A stretch of DNA of 64,000 nucleotides from Reticulascus tulasneorum (taxonomy: Eukaryota; Ascomycota; Sordariomycetes; Glomerellales; Reticulascaceae). Of the stretch, positions 20,993 through 33,539 are shown one piece after another. A model generated the notes under the pieces. It had not been told where the DNA came from, made no database searches, and saw only the letters and a program-made list of their open reading frames with translations. Position 1 is the first letter of the stretch. Each line of letters opens with the position of its first letter. The position numbers and the translations under genes are program-made. The DNA lies in the NCBI GenBank assembly GCA_001557505.1, contig LSAX01000009.1, forward strand, positions 310,001 through 374,000, in the 5' to 3' direction.

Positions 20993-21608
20993 ATGGACAA
21001 CTCAGATCCCGCACGTTCTATTCAGAAAGCTGAGGCTGCGAAGTACATGGAAAGTGTCAAGGTAAAATATCAAATCACATCCATGCCAACCGCAACTGCA
21101 TCTTGCTAGGTTATTTATAAGTCGGACAGGTACGCCTCCAATCCGAGCAGCCGGCACTATACGCGCGCTTCCTGGAGGTCTCCGCTATGGCAGAGGAGGG
21201 CAAGTCTCCGGATGAGCTAATCAGCAAATTCACTCCTGAAATGAAAGCCCTGATGAACAGCGATGCGGTGGTGTTTGCTCAGAAAGTCAAGGTAGACCAG
21301 CAATAGTTTCATATGACATTCATCCGTTCTTGCCGAGCTTTCTAATGCTCGTACAGGAACGCCTCGAAGCTACCCAGCCGGAACTATATCAACGGTACTT
21401 GCAGGTCTTCTTAGACTACAATACGCACGTGGAACAAGACAAGCCAAATGAGGAGTTGGTTAGCCGCTGTCATAAAGAGTGGAAGGATATCTTTGAGGGC
21501 CATCCAGATTTGCTTGACGGAATTGAGAGTTTCTTGCCGAACTCTTACGATAAGAATACAATGAAGATGAAGGAAGAAACGAAGGAGCAGGGAAAAGAGT
21601 CAGGTTAA
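20993..21608 (+). CDS. small protein with two PAH-like (Sin3-type) repeats
   Basis: Three exons: 20993-21061, 21130-21291 and 21357-21608 (introns 68 and 65 nt), giving 160 aa. Both introns are phase 0 and both follow a Val-Lys pair. Exon 2 starts VRLQSEQPALYARFLEVSA and exon 3 starts ERLEATQPELYQRYLQVF, so two related units sit on separate exons. Exon 3 continues VSRCHKEWKDIFEGHPDLL and ESFLP, matching the paired amphipathic helix fold of Sin3 (first helix ending in Y-x-x-FLxv, then the FxxHPDLLxxFxxFLP box). Sin3 PAH domains bind short helices of transcriptional repressors. This protein has no other domain, so it cannot scaffold a deacetylase; a competitor or adaptor role is only inferred. 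The end is Lys/Glu-rich. Start ATG at 20993 is the first in frame. Confidence 0.82.
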
Positions 21609-23817
21609 GACAAGGAGCCCGATTCAACAGCTCCACTGTATCATAGATCATCTCAGAATACATGATCTCTGCGAGGATTTGGTAAGCTTGGTCAAGCAGG
21701 GCTGGTCTCAAACTGAACATTTAAACCAAACCGAAACGAGAGAAGTCGAAAAGAATTAGACTTCGGACACTGCGTGTTGAACTCATCAATCAGCCCCTTG
21801 AAAGCATCGGTCTAGATATTAAGACTGAGAGTATAGGTACGCAGAGGATAAAGTGGCCTTTATGGGTCTCCATTTCCATCCGAAAGAAACTAGGCAGTCA
21901 ATGGTGGTTCTACTGATAGGCCCAGGAGAACGTGACACTTGCTCTGCTATTGAGGTTCCGCTTCGGTGAAACCAGAAAACGCCATACCATCCGTGGATAG
22001 TGTGTAGTTGCTCAAAGCACGGATGACTAAGTTGCTTCTTCTCGGATTTGAAGTTGTGGTGTCTGGAGACCCTCAACTAGCTTAGGTACCTCCTCCTCCG
22101 AGCGACCCAGCATGTGTTAGCAAAGTAGGTAGTCATTGCGAAGGATTCAAAAAGTCAAGCAATTACCAGTTTCGTATTTATATTTCAAGTCTCTTAAGAT
22201 TTTCCAAGATTTGCTCTCTTAAATTTCAAAAAAGCTTGTTCATATTTAATATAATATTTGTTAAATTAAGTGACTTAACACCTACTCTTTCCCCAGACAG
22301 TAATTAGAGGGTCAAGAACTGTGGCTGGAGGGCCCCCCCCCCCCCCACCAAACCCCCCGCTGCCCATATTTGCGGCGATGCTAGCAACCTTGTGGCGCAG
22401 AGACAGCTCCAACCTCGGCCAATCAACTTGTCAATCAGGGGCTAATCCGTTTGCACCTCAAACGCGACCGTGTTTCGTTTTCCTCCCAACTCGACTGCCA
22501 ACGCTGCTCTTCGATTGGGCGCTGAGAAGCATGCAAGGGGTTGGCACCGCTGACACGGCTGTCATGGTGCAAACAAATGGACGAGCTGTCGACCTGTCAT
22601 GTTCTCCTTCCCGCGCAACAGGGACTGGGCAGGAGGCAGGCCGAAACATCTGTGAATGGTGCCGTTTGCCAGAGGCTTCAGGAGCGCTTCTGTATGGCCG
22701 TGGCCTCCAGAGGGGATGGCGGGGGTCCTGTTCGTAGCCTGGGTTGGGGCTGAACGAAAAGGGGACAAGTTGAGTGTTTCGATTCGACTTTGATTTATTA
22801 GACTCTTCGATCTTCCGTTTCTTTCTTTCTCTCATTCTTTTCGCAAATCTGGTTCGTTTTCACTTGGCCTTTTCCTTTCACCCCAGAGTTTTGTCCTGCT
22901 ACGAGGGCTGTCCCTGTTTCTGTTTCACCACTTCTTCCCCCTCACCTTGATCGACCTCAATTGGCCGCCAGCAGCAATCGACAGCGTCATTGCCGCAGGT
23001 TCAAGCTCGAAAGCAGGGCCGACGAGAGTAAAAGGCAGGCCTCTACTCTCACTTGTTTCAATTCTTCATTTGCTTCTTAAGATCGATTCCCGACCAGTTG
23101 GTCCAGTGTGAGAAATCACTTCTCAGATATATTGCTATTGATCACGATCTTCGGGGTCTCCCAACCTCACTTGCTCGCCCCTGCCTATCCCTCCCTCAGT
23201 CGTCTTCTCCCTCCGCACATCAACCGCGAAACTCCACAAAAAGACATCGGATTTCCAGGAGACGATTTCCGCATCCCTCTTGTTCTATATTCATTTGTGC
23301 ATGATCATTTCTAGAAGCGGAACTCGGAGCAAAAGAGGAAACGGTTACTGCATCCCCGAACCGTGGATTCGACACCATCTCCGAACCCGAGCATTAACAA
23401 GATCGCCCAGCAGAGATTGCGATCAATCCACTAGACAGCCCTTTTCAGCCTTTGAACGGCCAGGGGTCTTGGATTCTTGGAGAACTCGCCAGTCGTCCCA
23501 CTCTCACGAGGGCCTCGCCGCATTGACGTGGTTCGCCAGCCGATCGTGCCGTCATTTCCAGCTCTCCTGAGACACGAGGGGTTTCGGAGCCCTCACTCGT
23601 AGCCTTTACGCTTTAACTGCCACCCGCCACCTCCCCAAAACTCGAGGGAACCCCCCAGCAAAGATTCCTGGTTCATCCAACCTTCCATCCATCTAGACTG
23701 GTTGTTTCGTCGACACCTGGACGAATCGACCCTGCAAACAATCGAGAACACAACGAAGTGTTGGCGACCGAAAAACACAACTTATCGTCACCAACAACCC
23801 CCAATACACTTACCACC
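21609..23817. promoter_or_regulatory. 2.2 kb upstream region with AT-rich patch, C-run and pyrimidine-rich leader
   Basis: Between the PAH gene and the GPI-anchored protein gene. From 22160 to 22290 it is strikingly AT-rich. A run of 14 C at 22333-22346 follows, with a second C6 just after. From about 22750 to 23817 the plus strand is rich in C and T, with TTCTTCCCCC-like tracts, as often seen in long 5' leaders of fungal genes. The small open frames here look like chance. I infer that this is promoter plus 5' UTR of the downstream gene. Confidence 0.45.
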
Positions 23818-24504
23818 ATGGCGAGGATACGATCACAACGGAGCCAACCACGATTGGCGCATCTTCTCTTCCTTGCTGGCACCGCCTTCGCGGATACCTT
23901 CTCTCTGTCGAACTTCCAACTCATCACCCAAAGCTCCGTTCCAATCAGCTGCATATTAGCATACAACAACAAGATATCTGGGTGTGTAGAGACGGACTTC
24001 GAGAACGGAAACACTTGCTCAGCGGCTTGCATACGAGGCATTGAAATAGCTGAGGACAACATTCAATCAGCCTGCGAAGGAGTCCCGGCTTCGGCCAACA
24101 CAGTCTTGGGTCAAGCTTTGCTAGGCAACCTTGCGGAGTTCCTTTGTCCGGGAGCCGACGACGAAGCCACTACGACGGCTCGAACAACGCTAGATCGCGG
24201 CACCTCAACGAGAATCCGAACAACAATAATTACTCCTACACCGGACGCTACAACCCAACTCCCGCCCGCTGCTGAGCCTTCAACAGACAATCCCCAGCAG
24301 CCCCCAGCGCCGGCAACGACGTCGACGCGCTCCACCGCAAGAGCGACACAAACACCACAGAGCGATTCGGGTGGAAGTTCGCAACCGGGCGGCAGTCCAT
24401 TCGATGTCTTCAACACCGGTGCGGGCTCCCCACTGCGCAGTCCGAGCAAGTGGATTGAAGCAATAATGGTTGCCGCTACAGTCGGAATCGTGCTGCTAAG
24501 GTAG
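23818..24504 (+). CDS. GPI-anchored Ser/Thr-rich cell-surface protein, 228 aa
   Basis: Single exon with a good start context (CACCATGG). Residues 1-26 form a signal peptide (basic start, then LLFLAGTAFA). A compact domain of about 80 residues follows with six cysteines (CILAYN, GCVETDF, TCSAAC, SACEG and FLCPG), probably three disulfides. Residues 125-200 are a Thr/Ser/Pro-rich, low-complexity stretch suited to O-mannosylation. The C-terminus has a small-residue site (GAGS) and ends in the hydrophobic tail WIEAIMVAATVGIVLLR without a cytosolic tail, the classic GPI-attachment signal. The expected location is the plasma membrane or cell wall. The six-cysteine domain resembles unnamed fungal surface proteins and I cannot assign a ligand or enzyme activity. 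Confidence 0.85.
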   Translation: MARIRSQRSQPRLAHLLFLAGTAFADTFSLSNFQLITQSSVPISCILAYNNKISGCVETDFENGNTCSAACIRGIEIAEDNIQSACEGVPASANTVLGQALLGNLAEFLCPGADDEATTTARTTLDRGTSTRIRTTIITPTPDATTQLPPAAEPSTDNPQQPPAPATTSTRSTARATQTPQSDSGGSSQPGGSPFDVFNTGAGSPLRSPSKWIEAIMVAATVGIVLLR

Positions 24505-27500
24505 TCACAACATGAGCGCCGAAATGAAATGGCGCAACACAGGAAATCAGTAATGTTTACACAATGCCGTTGTGGTTTCATATCATGCGTGGATTTGAAT
24601 GCATTTGAAGGCGTTGCTGGCCCGATCGGGCAGAGAGCCGGCTTAGAGCAGACGGCGCTGTTCAGAGCGAATGGGAAGACAAAATGGGACACTCGGCTCA
24701 TCGAGAGCAACAGATGCGATGTTGACATCCGGGGGAGCGAATGAAACGGTGCGAAAGATACCTTCATTACTGCATACAGTCGTGTAATAGTCAAAGGGGT
24801 GGCTCGAATACCAAGGTAGTAGACGGAGCAAATAATCAAATCAAATCAAATCAATCAACTTAACATACTACTATGAGTCATCTTGTTCACCGCTCAATAT
24901 GGTGAATTGAAGAGGCTCATGATGATCATCCACTTCATCAGTCAAGTCCAAGCGAGCCCATCGAGCTTACCACGAAGTACAAGAAGAGTACCTAATTCGC
25001 ATTTGACATTGCATTTGAGGCCATCCAGATATCGACCCCGCCCCCACGGACAGGTCGATTCATCATCATGCTATGTACCCTTCCCATCCTCATTTCTCGC
25101 AACTTACGCGGGTTTCGCTCATCGTACCTGGTCATAGCCACCGATTCCCCGGGCCACTCGCAGCCCTCAATCCACCTGCAGGTCGCCACGAAAGGCAAGC
25201 CCACGCGTGCTCAATCGGGCTTCGGTCAGAAACCCGCATTCCAGGTCTCGACACATGGCATAACCGCCTTCCAGGTATTCGTTGGCAGCGAGCCGATTCG
25301 TCGGAGCGATGGCTGGGTGAGAATTCGAATTGTCTCGTGACTGAGTTGCTGTTCAAACCCCCACTTTGGGGAAAACCTGGGGGCATGGGATGGAGCTATT
25401 GAGGAAGGTCTGGAGAGTGGGATGTCAGTTGGAGTCTGATTCGATGCGTTTGTCGCTTCTCGCTGCTTTAGGGCTACCTGTTGCTACGTATGACGGTCCG
25501 GAATGCTGGGTATCTGACGATGGCTGAAGATACTCGACATGTACATGAGGCTCCGCGCAGATGAACGTGCGTGGTGTAAGCTGACCAGTGAGATCGCATT
25601 ACGGACATCACCTGTGTCAGTCTTCTGCTCGTCGATGAGTTGACAACAAGGGTATTATCGACAAATCTTCCCAGTGTTCTGATGATGCTTCTCCCAACTT
25701 ACTCTGACTTTCATTCAGGCTTAATGCCCTCGGAGATGGTAGGAACGGCCCTGGGTCGAGTATTAGAGAGCGATCAGGACTGGAGCTTGGTGTCGGATTT
25801 GCGACGGAGAAGATACTACGTGGATGGGAAAGGCATTAAAAGCTCTTAATCAGTTCACAGAATGATAGTAGACACGACGTGCTGAAACTGGCTTCATGCC
25901 CAGGGTTCTCCGGGCCAGGCCACTGGATCTCAAGCGGTTCAGGATTGTTCGGCATTGGGCTCGTCAAGTCGTGAAACTTGACCAAGCCAACGGCTTAAAT
26001 CGATAGGATCTGCCCTGCCGGTATGATTCTGGCCAAAAATGTGCTTCTTTCGAAGGTAATAGTTAAGTCCAAATGGTTGTCACCGATGCTGTGAGTAGCC
26101 AAAGATTCAAGCATCCAGCGCGAGCTTTCAGGTTATAACCAAAGGTCGGAAATCATGATCAAGGTCAACGTCCCCAAAAGGTGCATAATACAATTGGACA
26201 TGGGGCTTTTTTGTCCAAGGAGCCAATAGAAGGCAATCTCTGGTTCAGAGATACTGCATCTCAGAGATCTCGGGCCCAATGGACTAAAGCCGTTAGTCGT
26301 AACGTGTAGTCGATAACCACAGGGGAAGTCGGCCCAGGATTGCATCCTTGCGCTGATTCAGCACAAGCGTTCCTGGATTCAATTGCGCTATCAAGGATAG
26401 CTAGCCGATGAAGAGGGCAGACTTGACTCCGTATTTTCAACGTTGGTCGCACCTGTGATACGCAATTGGAGCGGTAATTAGAGCTGAAGCTCGGGACGCA
26501 CCACAGGCTTGTTACCCGGGAGCCGGCTCTTATCCATGTTCTCGCTCGGACCCTTGCCTCTTAATTCACTGTTGATGGAACTGTTGTCACGATGGGCTCT
26601 GCTGATAGCAGTTTGCTCCACATTCAGTGACAGACGTGAAAGGGGTCTGGACCTCCCTCGACCTGTTGTCAGAAAAGATACGGCATGTACCGAGATCCAA
26701 AGATGGTGGGGTACAGGGCCGGCAGATTTCGGAGGGTAGGATGACATGAGCGACCCCCGATTACAGCTGAGCGACACTAGCGATCGAGCCGAGGGCAGTG
26801 CAAGTGATTGGAGAGCGGGCGAGGGGACGGGGGGCCGATTTGCGATTATCTTTGATAATTAGCCATTTGTATGCGCCCAGACCTCGCGACGCAGACGCTT
26901 CGTTATCTCGAGTCTTGGCCGAGCGGAATTCGACGTTTTTATTTGCGAAGGCCGTGACGTAGATCTGCATGTGAGGACAGTCTGAATGAGGGGCAGAGAC
27001 AGAAACGGGATAGAGGCCCTTTTTTTTTGGAGGGGTAATTAGCAGATGACCTGACTTGGCGAGCTCGTGAAGCTTAGCAGGTTCGAGGAGCTGGAAGGGG
27101 CTCCGTTCGGTCTCGTGGTCGTCTAAATGCCTCAATTGAAGGATGGGAGGTGGAGGCATTTTCCAGCGTTTGCCAGACGGAGAGCATTGGTCTTGGATCT
27201 GGAAGCCGAATGAGCTTTTATCGTTCGAGAAATTAATAGCCGGGTTGTCTTAATACGCCTCCGATGATAGAGGACGGACGGGCGGGCTGGTGGTGGTACA
27301 AGGGCATGGGAAGGAAAGGAAGAAAATAAAATAAAAACCAGGGTCCTCAACTTGATGGCATCTTGGTCAACATGTACCTCTGAAGTACCCACGTGGTTTT
27401 TGTTTGTTGGGAGGGACGGTACGGTTGGATGAGCGGAGGGCCATCGCTGCTTTTAGCTTCGCGGCATCCGGTTATCAGTGAACCATGGGGATAGATACAG

Positions 27501-29107
27501 TACCAAGACTATCCTAGTGGGAATGAAAGGACAAAATCCACAAACGCGCCTACTGTACGACTACTATGCAAGCTACTCCGATGTTGGGCGTTGGCGTGGA
27601 TTTGTTAGTCTTCCTGCTTCGGCTTGACCGCGCATCCCAGTGAAATGGGGCCCATCTAAAACATTCGATGCTGGGCAGCTCGGCGCCTAGAGATCTCGAG
27701 GCTTCTTTCACTCAGCGGAGTTTGTCAGTGTGCTGGAGAGGCCAATGGATGCTCCGAGCAAGCCGGTCAAGCTTTCGCCAAATCCATCGCATCTCCTGGC
27801 ATCGGGGGCATCACTGTCGTCGACTGGAAAGAAGCTTTTGGTGGGATGGAGGTAGTTCACTCGACACTTCAAACAATCACGAAGAGCCTCAACCCACCAC
27901 ACCCCCCGAGACAATGGACGCGAGGCGTGGCTTTTGCGGGCAAAGTGAACACGCACGCAGTGACCAGAGTCAGATAGTTCAGGAGAGACAGAGAGAGAGG
28001 CACGGAGCGGCCAGGTGGGAAAACTTGGAGAGAAAATGAGTACTGATGTCATCCCTGCTCGCGGGGAACAAAGCCTGAATGAGGTCTTGGCGGTAATGTA
28101 GCACCGCCCAGCGCCCAGACATTGGATGACGGGCTCGTTGGAAAAAGTTTCACTATTTCTTCCCGGTAATGTTTTTTGTTTGTGAAAAAAAGGAAACATT
28201 TTTTTAGGGCCGCCTCCCTCCCTTGGGAGAGTTTGCGTCTAAAGGTAAGGTCGGTAAGGTAGAGACGCATAGCTCATCTCATACCTAGTCTCACGTCTAT
28301 ATGGTGGGACAGTTCGCGCCTTAAATGGGCATGTCGACGCGGGAATGGCTTCGGGTCCCAGGATGTACTTCGAGGGTACATGCAGGCTGGCGGCGGACGG
28401 AGTACCCATCATCCCAAAGCTGGATGGCTTCAATGGACCGCCGCCGACGAGTGAAAAAAATAAAATAAAAAGATTGGGATACCTGCTTAACCCCCCCGGT
28501 CGCTCTACCAAGACGCGCTAAGGAAAGACCACCACTACCGGGATCCTCTTGCTATCTCGTTTCCTTCTCAATCCGTCCCAGGCGTGGTCCCAAGCTTAAT
28601 AAATCCCGATTGTAATCCTAATTCTCTTTTTTCCTCTTCCTTTTCTCTGGCACTTCTTCTTCCTCCCCAAAGAGAAGGCCGCTCATTGCCTCCCGGGTGT
28701 CTTCCTTCGACTGTTCATATTCCTATCCATTGAGTATTCTTTTGCGATTGCTGCTGCGGAGCTACCTCTCTCATATCTCTCCTCGGCTTTTACGCTGACC
28801 TCATCGACGCACCCGGCAAAGCCAAAAGCTCCTTGTGCAGAACACGACTCGTCCACCCTCGTTTTGCCCCCCGATTCTAGACCGTCTGCCTCTTGGCACT
28901 CCAACCCTTTCCTGAATGCATCGGAAGAACGTCATTCTCGGGACCCAATCCATCGACTGGGGAGTCTCGAGCCCTTCACCGGGTCCAGCCGCCGTTCCCT
29001 TCTACACCCGCGATTGAAACGACGCAACAACACAAACCCTATAACCCTCCTCGGACCCTTTCGAATCTCCCCCACACCTCAATTGTTTCCCATAACTTTA
29101 ATCAGCC
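24505..29107. promoter_or_regulatory. 4.6 kb gene-free region upstream of the Na+/H+ antiporter
   Basis: Contains no open frame that I can link to a protein family on either strand. The last ~550 bp (28560-29107) are rich in C and T and look like the 5' leader of the antiporter mRNA. The rest has mixed composition with isolated A-rich and C-rich runs. Minus-strand frames at 26761-27159 and 27708-28199 are the longest but have no conserved motif. It may be a large regulatory region or contain an unrecognised noncoding RNA; nothing in the sequence decides this. Confidence 0.4.
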
Positions 29108-32100
29108 ATGGCGTGGGATCACTTGTCGATCACTAAGCCCCATCTGGTGTACATCATCTTGGGCGGCTTCACCTCGCTGTTCATGCTGTGCTCGACCGTC
29201 ATCAAGGAGCGCATGTACATTGGTGAAGCTACGGTCGCAACCCTCTGCGGCGTCATCTTCGGCCCTCATGCCGCGAACCTGATAGACCCCAAGAGCTGGG
29301 GCAATGTCGACCTCGTCACCCTCGAGTTCTCCCGGATCGTCCTGGTCGTCCAGTGCTTTGCCGTCGGTGTCGAGTTGCCCAAGTTTTACATGGAGAAGCA
29401 CTGGAAATCCGTCGTCTTATTGCTGATCCCTGTCATGGTGTTCGGTTGGCTGATCACGAGCTTGTTCATTTGGTGGATGGTCGTGCCGCTCGATTGGCTG
29501 GACAGCTTGGTCGTCGCCGCCTGTGTCACCGCCACCGATCCCGTCCTAGCCTCGTCCGTTGTCGGTAAGGGAAAGTTCGCGAAACGGGTCCCTAAGCATT
29601 TGCGAGATCTTCTCTCCGCGGAATCGGGCTGTAACGACGGCATGGCCTTCCCCTTCATCTACTTGGCAGTCTACCTGATCCAGGACCACATGGACGCGAA
29701 GAAGGTCACTTACCACTGGATTGTCTACACCGTCCTGTACGAATGCATCTTTGGCGCTATTTTCGGGTTCATGGTAGGCTATATCGCCCGTCACGGCATC
29801 AAATATGCCGAGGAGCGGGACCTTATCGACAGAGAGAGCTTCTTGGTGTTCTACTTCGTCTTGGCTTTGTTCTGTGCCGGCGCCGGGAGTCTGCTCGGCA
29901 TGGACGATTTGCTCGTCGGTTTTGCCGCCGGGGTAGGCTTTTCGAACGACGGTTGGTTCGGTCAGAAAACCGAAGAGTCTCACGTCTCCAACGTCATCGA
30001 TTTGCTGCTCAATTTAGCTTATTTCGTGTTCCTCGGCACCATCATCCCATGGGAGCAGTATAACGATGTCGCCGAGGGCCTCACAGCCTGGCGTCTTGTT
30101 ATCATTTCCCTGTTCGTCATCTTTTTCCGCCGAATCCCTATCATGCTGGCCCTGAAGCCGTTCATACCAGACGTTAAAACATGGCGCGAAGCTTTGTTCG
30201 CCGGACATTTCGGCCCCATTGGTGTTGGCGCAATTTTCGTTGCAATTCTTGCTCGGTCGGAGCTCACCTACGAGACCACGACACCGCTCTCGGATAACCC
30301 GCCAGAGGATATCGAGCATCGTGTACTCATCTCGCTTATCTGGCCGATTACCACGTTTCTCGTCATAACGTCCATTATTGTGCACGGCTCCTCTGTCGCC
30401 GTCTTTACGCTAGGAAAGCGTATCAATACGTTGACGCTCACTATGTCCTACACCACCGCCCCCGAAGACGGTCCCTCGTGGATGAATCGTCTTCCGAGAA
30501 TCTCTTCGCAGTCCAGATCCCAGGCCCGCACCATGTCAGATACTTCCGTCGACGATCTGAAGCTTCCGGAATTCCCGCCAGGCACTCTACCGCCCGTTGG
30601 TCTAGCTGGACAGTTCTTGCGGCGCCAGAAGGATGAGGAAAATCCCAGTAAATCAAGCAGCAGGGCCTCCTCTCAAAATGGCCGACGACGGAGGAAGAAG
30701 TGGGATGATGGCATTGGTCCTGGTGGACCCGTTGCCCAGTCTGCTATCTTCCCATCGCGGCGCAGCAATACCGATCCTCTGCTTCCATCAGAGAAGGATC
30801 CGTCCCCGCAAGAACGGCGAGAAACCATGCCAGAGAAAGATCCCGAAAAGTTCGATGACATTACGCCTGAAGATGGGCCAAGTCGGACGCGAACACCTCC
30901 TAAGATTCAAGTTTATGAGGAGGGGGATAATCTCATCGTAGAGAATGAGGACGGTGACGTGCTCGCCATCTCACCAAATCCCAGCAGAGCCAAAGACGAG
31001 GCTGAAGAAAATTTGGCAGAGATGGAACGGGAGAAAGAGCAGGAGCAGGAGAAGGACACCCTCCGGGCGCCTGGACCTGTCAATCTATCCCGACTGAGGT
31101 CCAAGTCGGAAAGTCATGGCGGGGGGTTCAACTGGACTCTGGATTCGTTCAAGAGGAAAATTGGAGACGTCTACAATCAAGAAGTGGAAAAGCGAAAGGA
31201 GAAGGACAAGGATGACAGGAAGCATGAACCTGCCAGAGCATTTCAATTCGGAAATACGGTCAGTCTACTCGCGTGATGGATAGGTTTTATTTGCTAACCA
31301 CTCTGCAGATCATTGTTGAAGACGAGGATGGCGAGGTCATCAAAACATACGAGCTACCATCCCAGAGATCCGAGAAAGACGGGCCAGACTTGGTTAGCCA
31401 GAGTCTCAAGTACATGGGCATGGGCGGTCTTGTGAAGGGCTCGGAAAAGGCACCCGAAGTACCCCCCACCCCAGGCGAGCCTAGCACCCCTGGAACTCGG
31501 AAGTTTAGTGGCTGGCCGGGATTCCTAGCTGGTGGCGAAGCTACGAGGAAGAAGAGCATGGTAGGAGAGGAGCAGCTGGCAGACGATCGGAACATTCGGT
31601 TCACCGTCGGTGGTTCGGGCCAGCGCATGACTAAGGAGGACTTCATTCGCGAAATGCAAAAGCTAGACACCAAGACGCGGCGTGAAGTGGTCGATCAATC
31701 AACCGCCTCACACGTCGTCAAGACGTTGGCCAAGCAGGAGCCGGGGAAGAGGCCGTCAGTAGTGGCGCAGTCACCACAACCACCGCCACCTGTACGAGCC
31801 GAGAGCAATTCGTCGAATACAGAGAGCGAGCGCGGTGGGAAGCGGTCCGAGTCGTACTCCCCCATGCGATTACCCGCAGCATCAAGCAGCCGCTCGAGAG
31901 GAGTTAACGACGAAGATGAGACACCTGCCGAGAGGAGACGGAGGTTGGCGGTGCTCGCATCTCAGGATGATGACGACGAGGCGGGCGAGACGCCAGCAGA
32001 GAGGAGACGCCGCGAGGCTGCGCTGGGCATGTCATCTGCCGGCGGGGATGATGATGGTGATGATAGCGAAGATGAGGGAGGTGAAAGAGTGCCACCTGCA

Positions 32101-32148
32101 AGGCGGGGAATCAGATTTGCAGAACCTGAGCTGCGAGGGAGGAAGTGA
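29108..32148 (+). CDS. NHA1: plasma-membrane Na+(K+)/H+ antiporter, NHA1/SOD2 type
   Basis: CPA1-family cation/proton antiporter of the fungal Nha1/Sod2 branch, exporting Na+ or K+ in exchange for protons. Two exons, 29108-31258 and 31309-32148, with a 50-nt intron (GTCAGT...TTTGCTAACC...GCAG, phase 0), 996 aa. About twelve membrane helices fill residues 10-440. The ion-site motifs are complete: TATDPVLASSVVG (Asp144) and LLSAESGCNDGMAFPF (Asn176-Asp177). FAVGVELPKFYMEKHW and FAGHFGPIGVGAIF are also diagnostic. Residues 445-996 form a long hydrophilic tail, as in family members. It contains the conserved IQVYEEGDNLIVENEDGD segment, the DSFKRKIGD stretch, acidic and Arg/Glu-rich tracts, and two copies of an ETPAERRRR-like repeat near the end. 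The tail is expected to bind regulators and respond to osmotic or pH signalling. Confidence 0.95.
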
Positions 32149-32462
32149 GCGGCATGCAAGCGTGGTATGAATTAGATATATGCATGGGTTTTGGTTAAAC
32201 AGCATTGGTTTGCACAGTTACCAGTACAGGTTACAGTTGATAATTGTATTGTTTATTATTGCATTGTTTCAACAAGACAAGCGTTGACATTCATACCTCT
32301 CTGGTTTGCCAATGAAGTTCAATGATGCCGTCCCGAGAACCACTGGCAGAGCATGGGCGAGCCCCTGCCAGCGCCATGATCAAGTTACACTGTTGATGAT
32401 CACGCCATATCCAGGGCCTTTCTAGCAAATCCCGAATTGGGAGGTGGTACTTTAGAGAGCGA

Positions 32463-32890
32463 CTCACTTGCAAATCTCGATTTGACAGCGAAGCCTAGAA
32501 TGGAGGTTGGCTTGCAATTCTGGATTAGTATGGTGGCATCTACAGCAAGCCGAACTGGATTTGAGTGGCAGTTCTATATTTGGGTTTCAGCGTTTGAGGA
32601 GCTGCTCACTTACAAATATTGATTTGACAATGAGTTTGGAAAGATAATTTAGCTTGCAATTATGGATTTGTACGGTGAATCTACAGCAAGCCAAACTGGA
32701 TTTGAGTGGCAATTTTATACTTGAGCTTCAGCATTTGTGGAGCCTGCTCACTTGCAAATCTTGATTTAGCAGTGAGGTTAGAAAGAGGTTTAGCTTGCAA
32801 TTATGGATTAGTATGGTGGCATTTACAGCCGATGGCTCGGATATGAGTTGCAATTCTAGACTTGGGTACCGCTTGCTCACCGAATTGGAC
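32463..32890 (+). repeat. 142-bp tandem repeat, three copies plus degenerate fourth
   Basis: The phrase CTCACTTGCAAAT and its variants start at 32463, 32605 and 32747, exactly 142 bp apart, with a fourth truncated start (CTCACCGAAT) at 32876. Each unit also carries AGCTTGCAATT(A)TGGATT, GGTGGCATCTACAGC-like and AACTGGATTTGAGTGGCA. Copies differ by scattered substitutions, many of them C-to-T or G-to-A. Confidence 0.8.
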
Positions 32891-33516
32891 TTGGCTGCAG
32901 CTCTTTAACAGGTGCATATCTAAAGGATCTAGCCTAACAGACAACTAACAAGACTTCGTTTACAAATACCGATATTAGCAACTAGATGCTAAATATATGT
33001 GCTCCTGGAACATGTCTGTGAATTTGAAGTCCCGCCTCCCTCGCCTGGCGGTCGAGTCGTTGCGTGTGTCTTGTCTACCACCGACTCTCGTACAACTGCA
33101 AGAGAGAGATTTGAGACAAGTCGTGGTACGCGCCAGCAACACAACAAGTTTCCAGGAGATTTAATCTCCATAACTTCCAGACCATGATCGGCGTGTAGTA
33201 CTTGAGAATTTGATGACGGGTTGCCTGAGGGCATGATTCCATTCGAACATGGGCTCCAACAGGAGATCTGCTAAGACTCTGGAGTATATGTGTAGGTGGA
33301 TAGTAAGATTTTGGCATGGAGTGGTGTGGGGAGCTGCGGGCGGGCATGAGGGCATTATATGTTGACTTCGTGGTAGTCCATTATTATTCATGTGAATCGT
33401 GAGGCGTCCGCAGAACACACTATGACCCAGCACAGCAGTTTCAACACAATAGATACCAAGGACCCCGTATCCTGTTCACAATGGCAGGTTTGTTTTTAGT
33501 ACACAATAAGTCAACT

Positions 33517-33539
33517 ATTATTATTATTATTGTTGTTGT
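33517..33539 (+). repeat. TTA/TTG trinucleotide microsatellite
   Basis: An ATT/TTA run followed by TTGTTGTTG inside the AT-rich island. Confidence 0.85.

Noticed and set aside
26761..28199. Several 85-163 codon minus-strand frames
   Set aside because: No recognisable motif, and adjoining frames cannot be joined into a sensible protein.
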